Of a stretch of 64,000 nt of DNA, positions 45,924-54,163 are shown in pieces. The stretch spans positions 124,001-188,000 of the forward strand of contig NZ_JACHGP010000008.1 in the NCBI RefSeq assembly GCF_014202335.1, written 5' to 3'. How positions within the stretch are numbered: position 1 is the stretch's first letter; each line of letters begins with the position of its first letter. The notes beneath the pieces are model-generated. The model saw only the letters and a list, made by a program, of their open reading frames with translations. It had not been told where the DNA came from and did no database searches. Made by a program: the position numbers and the translations under genes. Source of the DNA: Mycobacterium sp. AZCC_0083. GTDB lineage: Bacteria > Actinomycetota > Actinomycetes > Mycobacteriales > Mycobacteriaceae.

Positions 45924-46495
45924 GGTTCGGACTCGCCGACGCCTTCGCCAACCCTCGGGCGGCCATCTCGTCGGCGTTCGCGACCTTGTACTTCAGGATG
46001 CGCAAGGTCGACAGCAGAGGCTTGGTGCTGTGCACGGGCCGGCCGCCCATTCTGTTCACCCGCGGCCACGTCAGTGTCGGGCCCGACGTCGTGTTTCGCG
46101 GAGTGATGCTCCGATCCGAGTTCGGTGCGGCGGAGGGCGGCGTGATCCGCGTCGGCGCCCGCACGTTCATCAACGAAGGGGCCTCAGTGGTCGCGCATCA
46201 CCACGTCGAGATCGGGAATGATTGCCGGATCGGTGAATTGGTCGGGATCTTCGATACCGACCACCACGAGGTCGATAGCGTCAGCGGTGTCCGACGAGCG
46301 CCGGTGCACATCGGCGACAACGTGTGGATCGGTCGATCGGCGATCATCCTGCCCGGTGTCTCGATCGGCGACAACGCGGTGGTGGCCGCGGGCGCGGTCG
46401 TGACCAAGGACGTCCCGGATGCCACCCTGGTCGCAGGCAACCCCGCACGCGTGGTCCGGACACTGGTCGTCGACGACGGTTGGCGGCGTACGTGA
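45920..46495 (+). CDS. Hexapeptide-repeat acyltransferase
   Basis: 191 residues from GTG at 45920 (GTGA overlap). A left-handed beta-helix is formed by hexapeptide repeats such as IRVGARTFINEGASVV and VHIGDNVWIGRSAIILPGVSIGDNAVVAAGAVV, ending with the typical AGNPARVVR. The conserved His/Asp pair is in DTDHHEVDS. It is closest in form to O-acetyltransferases of the maltose/colanic acid (WcaF/NodL) type, and probably O-acetylates a sugar of this locus with acetyl-CoA. Confidence 0.9.
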   Translation: MRFGLADAFANPRAAISSAFATLYFRMRKVDSRGLVLCTGRPPILFTRGHVSVGPDVVFRGVMLRSEFGAAEGGVIRVGARTFINEGASVVAHHHVEIGNDCRIGELVGIFDTDHHEVDSVSGVRRAPVHIGDNVWIGRSAIILPGVSIGDNAVVAAGAVVTKDVPDATLVAGNPARVVRTLVVDDGWRRT

Positions 46496-46524
46496 CCGTC
46501 CCGCAATGGCAGGATGGATCCGTG

Positions 46525-47295
46525 ATGAGCCTGCGGCTGGCAGCGGTGACCGCCACGGTGGCGATGCTGGCGCCGACCGCACCGGCCGCTGCCGAACCGA
46601 CGTCCAACCCGTGCGCGGCCACCGCCGCCGACGCCCTCGGCTGGGGCCCGCCGAATCGGGCCGAAGACTTCGACGAGTACCCGGCCGGTCCCAACTGGGA
46701 GGTCTACGCCGGTGCCGGACACGGGGGTAATGGCATTCGCACACCGAATGCCCTGACCGTTGGGGACGGAGTGCTCACGATCACCGGAGACGAGCAAGGC
46801 AACTCCGGCGGATTGGCATTGCTTCCCGGTCAGCTCTACGGCCGGTGGGAGGTCTGCATGAAATCCACACCGGCGTCGCCGAACTATCACTCGGTCGCAC
46901 TACTCTGGCCGGACTCCAACGTCTGGCCCAACGACGGCGAAATCGACTTCATGGAGATCCTCGACCCGGCCAGGACCCAGGTGACCGCCTCGGTGCTGCA
47001 TGCCCGGCCGGCCAGCATCGAGGCGATGGTCGACCCGAACGACCACGCGGACATCGCCATCGACGCCACCCAGTGGCACAGCTGGGCGGTGGACTGGACG
47101 CCCGACCGCATCACCGGCTACGTCGATGGCGCGCCCTGGTTCGAGTCCGCCCGCCACGTTCCGGCAGGTCCCATGCACATGTGCATTCAACTCGACAACT
47201 TCGGCGGCGACCTCACCGGCGGGGGGCAGATTGCGGTCGACTGGGTGCGCCAATATCCGTTCGTACCAATGGAACCGGGTGCCCCACCCGGGTGA
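46525..47295 (+). CDS. Secreted glycoside hydrolase family 16
   Basis: 256 residues from the ATG at 46525, with AGGATGG seven bases upstream; a GTG overlapping the previous stop (46492) would add 11 residues before the signal peptide. The Sec signal peptide is cleaved near AAA-EPT (about residue 24), with no lipobox. The catalytic motif is in YHSVALLWPDSNVWPNDGEIDFMEILD (EIDFME, both Glu present). It is similar throughout to the GH16 lipoprotein at 29785. It probably trims, releases or transglycosylates the locus product. It ends facing the convergent EEP gene. Confidence 0.92.
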   Translation: MSLRLAAVTATVAMLAPTAPAAAEPTSNPCAATAADALGWGPPNRAEDFDEYPAGPNWEVYAGAGHGGNGIRTPNALTVGDGVLTITGDEQGNSGGLALLPGQLYGRWEVCMKSTPASPNYHSVALLWPDSNVWPNDGEIDFMEILDPARTQVTASVLHARPASIEAMVDPNDHADIAIDATQWHSWAVDWTPDRITGYVDGAPWFESARHVPAGPMHMCIQLDNFGGDLTGGGQIAVDWVRQYPFVPMEPGAPPG

Positions 47296-47308
47296 CGAGA
47301 CCGTGCAC

Positions 47309-48337
47309 TCATCCGCTCGGCGCCAGCGGTACGGCGACGCTGGATATCAGGCCCCTGTGATCGGACCCGGGCAGTGCGGTCGTTTCGGCCGACGTCGCCG
47401 TGCACTGATGGGTCAGCACGTGATCGATGGCGATGATGGGCGGATTCACCTGGCTATTGGCGGGATAGGTCCTGTTGAAGCCGGCGCCTGCCTGTTGGGA
47501 GGCGTCCTGGAAACCGCCACGAAGCAGGTTTCGGAACTCCCGCATGTCCGGCGTGCTGTTGAAGTCGCCTGCGACGATCGCGCAGCCCGCGCCTGCTGAT
47601 GCGGCCAGATCGCTCATCGTGGCCTGCATGTGCTCTATGTCCCCGCGCCAGTCGTCGATGGGTTGCGGCCACGGTCCCGCCATGTGCGCCACCAGTATCG
47701 CCGGATCGACCTGCACGCCTTCGACTTTGATGCGTGCACTCACCATCGCCAGCGCGTAGGCGGCTATCCGTTTCGACGAGGTGATGGGAAACCTGCTCCA
47801 CACACCGACACCGCTCGCGCCGGGCCGCGCGTCGAGGGCGTGGTAGGGGAAGGACGTGTCCAAACCCGCGGCCGACAGTCTCTCCACCGACTCTGGTGTG
47901 AGTTCCTGTACGGCCAGGACGTCGGCGCTCGCGTTCGCCGTCGCAGCCAGTGAATGCGCGTCGCCACGACCAAAATAGATGTTCGCCGTCATGACCCGCA
48001 GCGGCACGGTTTTGATTCCGGCGTCACTGTGCTCAGATGTGAAGAGCGGCAACTCAACTGCGACTCCAACGATCAACACTGCGGTGGCTGCGATCGCCAA
48101 CACCCAGCGCCTGCCCGAGAGGAACAAGACGACGGACGGCACGGCTGCGGTCATCAAGTAGGGCGAAAGCGCCGCTGCGAACATGATGACGTGGTTCACG
48201 AGCGGCACGAAGCGTGCGAGCACTCCGACGACCGCTACCGCGAGCGCGGCCACCGCGACAATGGTCAACAGTGCGCGCACCCAGCTCCGCGTCACCGGCT
48301 TGGCCGCTGGATGGGCATCGAGAGTGTCAATGCTCAC
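47309..48337 (-). CDS. Membrane-anchored endonuclease/exonuclease/phosphatase-fold protein
   Basis: 342 residues from GTG at 48337 (TTG at 48367 would add ten). Three N-terminal membrane helices (about 20-105) precede an EEP domain: TANIYFGRGDAHS with metal-ligand Asn, AVQELTPESVERL with the Glu, AGDFNSTPDMREF with Asp/Asn, and IDHVLT and GSDHRGLISSV with the catalytic Asp/His. All catalytic positions are kept. The domain is probably outside the cell and may hydrolyse a phosphodiester in lipid or glycan rather than DNA. A close paralogue is at 52768. Confidence 0.88.
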   Translation of the reverse strand: MSIDTLDAHPAAKPVTRSWVRALLTIVAVAALAVAVVGVLARFVPLVNHVIMFAAALSPYLMTAAVPSVVLFLSGRRWVLAIAATAVLIVGVAVELPLFTSEHSDAGIKTVPLRVMTANIYFGRGDAHSLAATANASADVLAVQELTPESVERLSAAGLDTSFPYHALDARPGASGVGVWSRFPITSSKRIAAYALAMVSARIKVEGVQVDPAILVAHMAGPWPQPIDDWRGDIEHMQATMSDLAASAGAGCAIVAGDFNSTPDMREFRNLLRGGFQDASQQAGAGFNRTYPANSQVNPPIIAIDHVLTHQCTATSAETTALPGSDHRGLISSVAVPLAPSG

Positions 48338-48433
48338 CGACTGTAGTTGATCGCCCGACCTCAGCAACCCGGCAGCGGACTCGTTCGGCGGTTAGCCTGG
48401 GTTGATGTCGCGATCAAGAGGGAAGGGCGCCTT

Positions 48434-49627
48434 GTGAGTTCGCGGCCGCTGAGGATACTGGTCCTCGACCAGGCCAAGGGCGTGTGGGGAGCCCAGCGCT
48501 ACCTCCTGCGGCTCGCTCCGTTGTTGCAGGAGCTAGGAGCGGACCTGACCCTGGCTGGACCGCGCTCACTGGAGTTGCACGACGCGTGGCGGCAGGCCGG
48601 CTTCGATGCCGTTCACCTCGACATTCCGACGGAACGCGACATTCGCGACCAGGGCCACCGGCCGACCCTGTCCGGCATCGTGCGGGAGGGCCGCGGTGGG
48701 GTGAAGGTGGCCCGAATGATCGCTCGTACGGTCCGCGCGGGCGGCTACGACGCGATCTGGGCTAACGCGCACTGGGTCCACTCAGATGCCAGTCTCGCCG
48801 GGCGGATGTGCCGCACGCCGGTGGTGCTGCACCTTCACGAGGAAGCGATACCTGGCCTCGGCCGGTGGCTGCGTACCGGGGCGGTGCGCATGGCTACCCA
48901 GTCGGTGGCGGTCAGTGAAGCGGTAGCGGCGGGGCTTCCTGCACTCGTGCGAAACCGTGTGCGGGTGATACCGAACGGCGTCGACGCCACCGCGATGTCG
49001 CCGGAGCCGGCGGGTGGTAGTGACCGACGTCACGCACTTCGGGCGAGCCTCGGGGTTGGCGACGACGACATCATGGTTCTGGCCGCGACCCGGCTCGATC
49101 CGTCGAAACGGATCGAGGACCTCTTGACCGCGGTCCGGCGCCTCGGCGACCCAAGAGTGCGGCTGGTGGTGGCCGGAACGACGAGTGCCTATCCCGGGTA
49201 CGAGCGAAGGGTGCGTGCCGAGGCCGAGGCACTGCCCGCCGGGCAGGCCCACTTCTGTGGTCGCCGAGACGACATGGCCGCGCTCTTCCAGGCCAGTGAT
49301 GTCGTCGTGCACGCAGGCATGGTGGAGGGGATGCCGCTGGGGCTGCTGGAGGCACAGTCGTGCGGGAAACCGGTAGTCGCCTATCGCGTCGCAGGCGTTC
49401 CCGAGGCGGTGTTGCATGCGACCACCGGACTTCTGGCCACGCCGGGCGACGCCGACGACCTGGGGGATGCGCTCGGCAGATTGGTCGAGGACCCGGCGTT
49501 GCGTTCCCAGATGGGCACATCGGCTCGCGCGCACGTACTTTCACACCACCTGCTCGAGGCGCAAGCGGCTCGAAACATGGAGGTGCTGACCGACATGTGT
49601 GCAGTGTCGAGGGCGATTTCGGTATGA
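48434..49627 (+). CDS. Glycosyltransferase family 4
   Basis: 397 residues from the GTG at 48434, with GGAAGGG six bases upstream. The N-terminal half has RILVLDQAKGVWGAQRYLLRL and VVLHLHEEAIPGLG. The donor half has RVIPNGVDATAMS, AATRLDPSKRIEDLL, VVAGTTSAYPGYE and the E-x7-E motif MVEGMPLGLLEAQSCGKPVVAY. It is divergent from the EEP gene and coupled to the lipoprotein hydrolase that follows (ATGA). It is probably a late sugar transferase of the same pathway, set apart from the main operon by the EEP gene. Confidence 0.92.
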   Translation: MSSRPLRILVLDQAKGVWGAQRYLLRLAPLLQELGADLTLAGPRSLELHDAWRQAGFDAVHLDIPTERDIRDQGHRPTLSGIVREGRGGVKVARMIARTVRAGGYDAIWANAHWVHSDASLAGRMCRTPVVLHLHEEAIPGLGRWLRTGAVRMATQSVAVSEAVAAGLPALVRNRVRVIPNGVDATAMSPEPAGGSDRRHALRASLGVGDDDIMVLAATRLDPSKRIEDLLTAVRRLGDPRVRLVVAGTTSAYPGYERRVRAEAEALPAGQAHFCGRRDDMAALFQASDVVVHAGMVEGMPLGLLEAQSCGKPVVAYRVAGVPEAVLHATTGLLATPGDADDLGDALGRLVEDPALRSQMGTSARAHVLSHHLLEAQAARNMEVLTDMCAVSRAISV

Positions 49628-50406
49628 CCCGGAGAATCCTCGTCGCATTGGCGACCGTTCTACTGACCTGTGGCCTGGTGTCCTGCTCTAAGGACGGCGC
49701 CAAGGACGGTGACAAGGACTATGGGTTTCAGGTGGTCGAGACAGAGGTGAATGGTGCTGGAACGCTCGGGCTTTCGGATTACGGCCAAGACATCAAGGGA
49801 TTGCTGGTCTACTTCCACGGCGCGGATCAGACCGCGCGGGTGATCCGTGATGACGAGAAGCACAGGAACCTCTTCGATCCTGCGCTGCGTGCCGGTTATG
49901 CCGTCGTCGCCGCCGACGCAGGGGGCAACGCCTTCGGCAACCCTGCGTCACAACAGGACTATCGAGGGCTCATCGCGGGTGCACGCGAGAAGTACGGCGC
50001 AGTGCCGATGTTCTTCGTCGCCGAGTCGATGGGCGGCTTGGCGGCGCTGACGTTGCTCAAGGAGGACGCCGACAGGCAGGTCAAGGGCGTGGTTGGGGTG
50101 TCGCCGCTCATGGGCATTCCACCCGCGGCCCGCAAAGTCGACTACATCACCGGGCCGTGGGGAGGGACGGTCGAGGCATCCGACGACCCGATGACATGGC
50201 CGCCCAGCGCGTTCGCCGATCGCGCGTTCCGGCTGTACCTGCCCAAGAACGACACCGTCATTCCCGCGGGTGCCACGGGGAAAGACTTTGCCGCGCACTT
50301 TGGTTCGGTCGCGACGATCGACATCGTCGAATGTGAGGGAGGTCACGTGGCCTCGGCCTGCTATCAAGGCGATGACGTCGCGAAATGGCTCGGCGCACGG
50401 CGCTGA
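49624..50406 (+). CDS. Lipoprotein alpha/beta-hydrolase
   Basis: 260 residues from the ATG at 49624 (ATGA overlap). Lipobox LVSC (Cys near residue 21) follows a typical signal sequence. Core motifs are GLLVYFHGADQTARV, nucleophile VAESMGGLAAL (A-x-S-x-G), acid LPKNDTVIP and His in CEGGHVASAC. It shares motif order, size and the D-C/E-C-x-G-G-H ending with the hydrolase at 39167, so it is a paralogue. An extracellular esterase role on an acylated glycan is likely. Confidence 0.85.
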   Translation: MTRRILVALATVLLTCGLVSCSKDGAKDGDKDYGFQVVETEVNGAGTLGLSDYGQDIKGLLVYFHGADQTARVIRDDEKHRNLFDPALRAGYAVVAADAGGNAFGNPASQQDYRGLIAGAREKYGAVPMFFVAESMGGLAALTLLKEDADRQVKGVVGVSPLMGIPPAARKVDYITGPWGGTVEASDDPMTWPPSAFADRAFRLYLPKNDTVIPAGATGKDFAAHFGSVATIDIVECEGGHVASACYQGDDVAKWLGARR

Positions 50407-50496
50407 CGAAGCGCGCGTCGGCGTAAACCCCGATACCATCGACGCATCTGGATTTGAGCCATGATGGGTGAGCATCGGCCGTAGGGGGCACGGCGC

Positions 50497-51816
50497 ATGA
50501 CGCAGACGACACCAGCAGCGGTTCGGCTGCCGCCCGCGCCCCGCTGGCCGCAGATTGCCCAGGACTTCGCCTACCTGACCCGTGGCCAGCAACTGATGCA
50601 GTCGTTCTACGACCGGTACGGCAGCGCGTTCTCCATGCGGTTGCCGTTCTTCGGCCCCGCCGTCGTCATCAGTGATCCGGCACTGGCCAAGGAACTGTTC
50701 AAACATCCGACCGACGCCGTGCGCGGTGCCGAACCCAATCTCGGACTGGTCCTCGGGGCAGGCTCGTCGTTCGGGCTGCAGGGCGAGAAACATCTGCGGC
50801 ACCGGCGGCTGCTGCTCCCGCCGTTTCACGGTGACCGGATGCGCGCCTACGAGGCGCTCATCGAAGCCGAGACTCGTCAGGAGATAGCGGACTGGCCTGA
50901 GGGGCAAGAGTTTCCGGTGCGGGAATCGATGATGCGGATCACCATGAATACGATCCTGCGGGGTGTCTTCGGCGCCGAGGGTGCCGAGTTCGACGCGTTG
51001 CGGTCGTTGATGCCGAAGATGATCAGGCTCGGTTCCAAGCTGGTCATGGTGCCGGCCCTGCACCGTGACTTCGGCCGGTGGAGCCCATGGCGGCGACTCG
51101 GGGCGATGCGCGAGGAACTCGACGCCATCTTCGGTGTGCTGATCGCCCGTGCCGAATCCGATCCCGTACTGGATCAGCGCACCGACATCCTGTCTCTCCT
51201 GTTGCAGGCCCGCTACGACGACGGAACTGCGATGTCGCACAGCGACATTGGGGACGAGCTGTTCACCCTGCTGGTCGCCGGTCACGAGACCACCGCGACG
51301 TCGCTGACCTGGGCGGTGGAACGGTTACGGCGTCACCCAGAGGTGCTGGCACGTGTGGTGGCCGAAGTCGACGCGGAGGAGTCCGCGCTACTTCAGGCGA
51401 CGGTGCACGAGGTGCTGCGTACCCGGCCGATCATCGATGCGGTCTCCCGCGAGGTGACTGCGGAGTCGATTCGATTGGGCCCCTGGGTCATTCCGCGTGG
51501 ACACATCGTCTCGGTCAACATCGGGCTGGTGCACCAAAACGAGGAGGTGTTCGCGGACGCGACCGCCTTCAACCCGGACCGGTTCCTCGGGAGCAACCCG
51601 GGGATGTACTCGTGGATTCCGTTCGGCGGGGGAACGCGGCGGTGTCCAGGGGCGGCGTTCGCGAACATGGAGATGATGGTCGTGCTGCGGACCGTCTTGG
51701 GAGAGTTCGCGCTGGCACCGACCGACGCACCCGATGAGCGACGGGAGAGCCGAGGGGTGGTGTTCGCCCCACGCGACGACGGCCGCGTCGTACTGTTTCG
51801 GCGCAGGCCCGCCTAG
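50497..51816 (+). CDS. Cytochrome P450
   Basis: 439 residues from the ATG at 50497, with AGGGGG eight bases upstream. Heme-binding Cys is in FGGGTRRCPGAAF near residue 386, the I-helix oxygen-activation motif is AGHETTAT near residue 265, and the K-helix E-x2-R is EVLR near residue 306. HLRHRRLLLPPFHGDRM is the C-helix. There is no membrane anchor or fused reductase, so external ferredoxin is needed. It resembles the mycobacterial CYP135/136/138 group in pattern, but no family number can be assigned by eye. The substrate is unknown; lipids or terpenoids are usual. Confidence 0.94.
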   Translation: MTQTTPAAVRLPPAPRWPQIAQDFAYLTRGQQLMQSFYDRYGSAFSMRLPFFGPAVVISDPALAKELFKHPTDAVRGAEPNLGLVLGAGSSFGLQGEKHLRHRRLLLPPFHGDRMRAYEALIEAETRQEIADWPEGQEFPVRESMMRITMNTILRGVFGAEGAEFDALRSLMPKMIRLGSKLVMVPALHRDFGRWSPWRRLGAMREELDAIFGVLIARAESDPVLDQRTDILSLLLQARYDDGTAMSHSDIGDELFTLLVAGHETTATSLTWAVERLRRHPEVLARVVAEVDAEESALLQATVHEVLRTRPIIDAVSREVTAESIRLGPWVIPRGHIVSVNIGLVHQNEEVFADATAFNPDRFLGSNPGMYSWIPFGGGTRRCPGAAFANMEMMVVLRTVLGEFALAPTDAPDERRESRGVVFAPRDDGRVVLFRRRPA

Positions 51817-51912
51817 AAGCGCCGAGGTCAACGCCGTTGCCGTGCTTGACGATCGCAACGTGTGCGATCTCTGGTTTCGGTCGGCGATGAGCATCTCGCG
51901 ACGTACAGTTGA

Positions 51913-52209
51913 GTGGTGTCCAGGGAGATCTGTCGGTGCGGTCATGAGCGGGTCGCGCACGAGCACTATCGCTCCGGCTCCGATTGCGCGTTGTGTCCTG
52001 CTGGAGAATGCCCACGGTATACGGGTCCCCGGCCGCCCTGGTGGCGGTCCGTCATTCCCGAGCGCCTACGTGGGAAGCATTCGGCAAGCGAGGCACCCGG
52101 TTCGGAACGGCCCGACGACGAACGTCGGGACGACGCGACAGGCGGCTCGGTGGGGATCGCACTCGGTACCGGCCACTGGGTGTTTCCCCTGGCGGCGCCC
52201 AGCCTATGA
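51913..52209 (+). CDS. Small Cys/His-rich protein (CRCGH type, copy 1)
   Basis: About 98 residues from GTG at 51913 or 51916. The N-terminal core is CRCGHERVAHEHYRSGSDCALCPAGECPRY: two C-x-C/C-x2-C pairs and a H-x3-H-E-H-Y motif that could bind one zinc or iron. The rest is polar and poorly conserved in look. A second copy starts at 52286. The ribosome site is weak, so the exact start is open. No membrane part and no known function. Confidence 0.6.
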   Translation: MVSREICRCGHERVAHEHYRSGSDCALCPAGECPRYTGPRPPWWRSVIPERLRGKHSASEAPGSERPDDERRDDATGGSVGIALGTGHWVFPLAAPSL

Positions 52210-52285
52210 TCAAGCAGTCCAAGTCTCAGCGGGCTATCAGCTGGAATTGACGGCCATCTCAGGGCGGACGACGATCGTGGAGGTC

Positions 52286-52480
52286 ATGCCAGATACCTGC
52301 CGCTGCGGACATGACCGTGCTGCTCATGAGCACTACCGAGCCGGATCGGACTGTGGCTTCTGCGAATCTGGGGACTGCCGCGGCTACCGGTCGGACGGCG
52401 TGCTGAAGCGGTTCATCGGGAAACTGGCCGCACGCGGCGGCGGATCCGATCGCATCACTCCGGTCACGCGCTCCCACTGA
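52286..52480 (+). CDS. Small Cys/His-rich protein (CRCGH type, copy 2)
   Basis: 64 residues from ATG at 52286; in-frame GTG at 52277 is an alternative because GTGGAGG lies very near the ATG. The core CRCGHDRAAHEHYRAGSDCGFCESGDCRGY is nearly the same as copy 1, with all Cys and His conserved. The C-terminus is basic. Tandem arrangement points to gene duplication. It is probably a small metal-binding protein; function unknown. Confidence 0.6.
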   Translation: MPDTCRCGHDRAAHEHYRAGSDCGFCESGDCRGYRSDGVLKRFIGKLAARGGGSDRITPVTRSH

Positions 52481-52514
52481 GCGGTGCCGTTGGCCTAGAC
52501 CACTTTCCAGTCAA

Positions 52515-52742
52515 TCAACCCTGCCGGCAGAACTCGAGTATTGGCGGCACGAGGTCGGCGATCTGTGAACCAATCGTCGAATAATATTCCGCGCCTCCGC
52601 CAATCTGGTCGGGAACATCCGACGCCTCGTGGACGACCAGTTGCGGGCGTAGCGCTGCTCGCAAGCTCAAGCCGAGCACCGTACGCGGTGGCGAGTAGCC
52701 CCGCCGTAGGCGACCGAGAGATGTTTCCAGGGCATACAAGGC
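52515..52742 (-). pseudogene. Frameshifted, internally deleted tyrosine phosphatase remnant
   Basis: Reading from 52742, one frame gives LVCPGNISRSPTAGLLATAYGAR, the P-loop region of the phosphatase at 11905 (VCTGNICRSPTAERLAIAYGAR). A second frame gives SDVPDQIGGGAEYYSTIGSQ then IADLVPPILEFC, its C-terminus (IADLLPPILELC). About 90 middle residues are missing and the two parts are in different frames. No intact kinase partner is seen in this half of the window. It is a relic of a second capsule-type regulatory gene. Confidence 0.88.
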
Positions 52743-52767
52743 TCCCGCGTATTCACAGCGGTGTTGC

Positions 52768-53766
52768 TCACGATGCCGTGGGGTCGAGCGGCACTGCGAC
52801 GGTGGCCAGCAGCGCGCGGTGATCGGAGCCGCTGACGTAGACCGTGCGAATCGCCGTGGCGGTGGCCTGGCGCGTCAGCACGTGATCGATCGTGATGAAC
52901 GGCGGATGCCAGGTGCGGGAAGGAAAGGTCGGCGCGAAGCCCGCACCGGTCTGTTCGACGGCATCGCCGTAACCGTTGGTTAGAAGATCGCGAAACTGGC
53001 GCATGTCGGGTGTGCTGTTGAAGTCGCCGGCGACGATCACCGCCGCCGGACCAGCAGCCTCGGCGAAGCCGTCCAACCGCGTCTTGGTGGCGGTGATGCC
53101 GGTTCGCCACGAGCCGAATGAATCCGCGTCGGACGCTACGGGGGAGATGACGTGCACGCTGGCCACCAGCGGGTCGAAGCGCACGCCGGGGACGCGCAAC
53201 CGCGCCGCGGCGAAGGTAGCGCGGTCGCTCGCCGTCGGAGACATCGCCACCGGAAATCGGCTGTACAGGCCGATTCCCCCGGCGTCGGCTGCTGGGGTGA
53301 GTACGGAGTAGGGAAACGCCTCTGCGATACCGGCTTGCGAGAAGCGTTCGACCTCCTCGGGCGTCAACTCCGACACGGTGATCACATCCGCGTCTGCCTT
53401 GGCCAGTTCGACGAAGGACGATGCGTCCGCCCGTCCCTTGCGGAGGTTCGATGACAGGACCCTGATGTCGACGTGTTGGCCGACGTCTGCCGGACGCCCG
53501 AAGCAGTACCAGGGCACCTGGACCGCCACGGTGACGGCGAGGACCGCCACGGCGACGATCGACAGCAGAATCCGGCGGCATGCCACGGACATAACCACGG
53601 CCGACAGGGCCACCAGTGGGACGTAGGGCGATCCGACGGCGACGACCAGGGCGATGACGTTCGAGAGCGGCACGGCCCGCGCGACCATCGTGGCAACGGA
53701 GAAAAGCACAGCGACGTACGCCAGCGTCATCAGGCGTACTCGAAGTCGCGGGCGACGAGAGGGCAT
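52768..53766 (-). CDS. Membrane-anchored endonuclease/exonuclease/phosphatase-fold protein
   Basis: 332 residues from the ATG at 53766 with AGAGGA just upstream (ATG at 53787 would add seven). Three N-terminal helices (about 10-90) precede an EEP domain: SSNLRKGRADASSF, VSELTPEEVERFS, AGDFNSTPDMRQF, IDHVLT and GSDHRALLATV. Catalytic Asn, Glu, Asp and His are all present. It aligns along its length with the protein at 47309, clearly a paralogue. It directly follows the phosphatase relic in the direction of transcription of neither, so context adds little. Confidence 0.88.
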   Translation of the reverse strand: MPSRRPRLRVRLMTLAYVAVLFSVATMVARAVPLSNVIALVVAVGSPYVPLVALSAVVMSVACRRILLSIVAVAVLAVTVAVQVPWYCFGRPADVGQHVDIRVLSSNLRKGRADASSFVELAKADADVITVSELTPEEVERFSQAGIAEAFPYSVLTPAADAGGIGLYSRFPVAMSPTASDRATFAAARLRVPGVRFDPLVASVHVISPVASDADSFGSWRTGITATKTRLDGFAEAAGPAAVIVAGDFNSTPDMRQFRDLLTNGYGDAVEQTGAGFAPTFPSRTWHPPFITIDHVLTRQATATAIRTVYVSGSDHRALLATVAVPLDPTAS

Positions 53767-53922
53767 GTCATTCCTCTGCGCCTGCATTTGGCGGCAGGCT
53801 ACCAGTCGATGAGCGACGACGGGGTGCCTGACGGAACCGACAGTCGGCCCTGGTCAGTCCATGATCGATCTTGACGACCGGCGGGCGTCGAGCCGACCGG
53901 CGTCAGGCGCCAGCAAAATCCT

Positions 53923-53950
53923 AAGGCGCCGCCGTTGTCGGCGGAGCCTT
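53923..53950 (-). terminator. Terminator for the small gene at 53981
   Basis: On the minus strand AAGGCTCCGCCG pairs with CGGCGGCGCCTT around ACAA, a 12-pair stem with one mismatch, followed by a T-rich stretch (GATTTTGC). It lies 30 bases past the stop of the small minus-strand gene. Confidence 0.75.
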
Positions 53951-53980
53951 GAGGAGTGAGGCCGGGCTTGAATTCGGGCG

Positions 53981-54163
53981 CTAGGCCGAGCGATCGCGAG
54001 CCGGGGTGATCGGACCACCGATGCACATGTGATTCATCTCCCCGAACGGAAAGTCGCACACCGGGCAGGCGCCGTCACAGTCGTCCAATGGCTCGGACCT
54101 GTGGTGGATGTGGAGCCAGTGGGTCAGAGGTCTCCCCAGCGGATTGAGTAGCTCGCCAAGCAT
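53981..54163 (-). CDS. Small Cys-containing hypothetical protein
   Basis: 60 residues from ATG at 54163, preceded by a GGGGG run at about four bases. The sequence includes HWLHIHHRSEPLDDCDGACPVCDFPFGEMNHMC: three or four cysteines, with C-x2-C, and several histidines, suggesting a metal site. A good terminator follows, which supports a real gene. No family was recognised. Confidence 0.55.
   Translation of the reverse strand: MLGELLNPLGRPLTHWLHIHHRSEPLDDCDGACPVCDFPFGEMNHMCIGGPITPARDRSA

Noticed and set aside
52178..52190. Third, minus-strand near-copy of the GGGAAACACCC motif
   Set aside because: It lies inside a coding region and has no -10 box at the distance seen in the other two copies.
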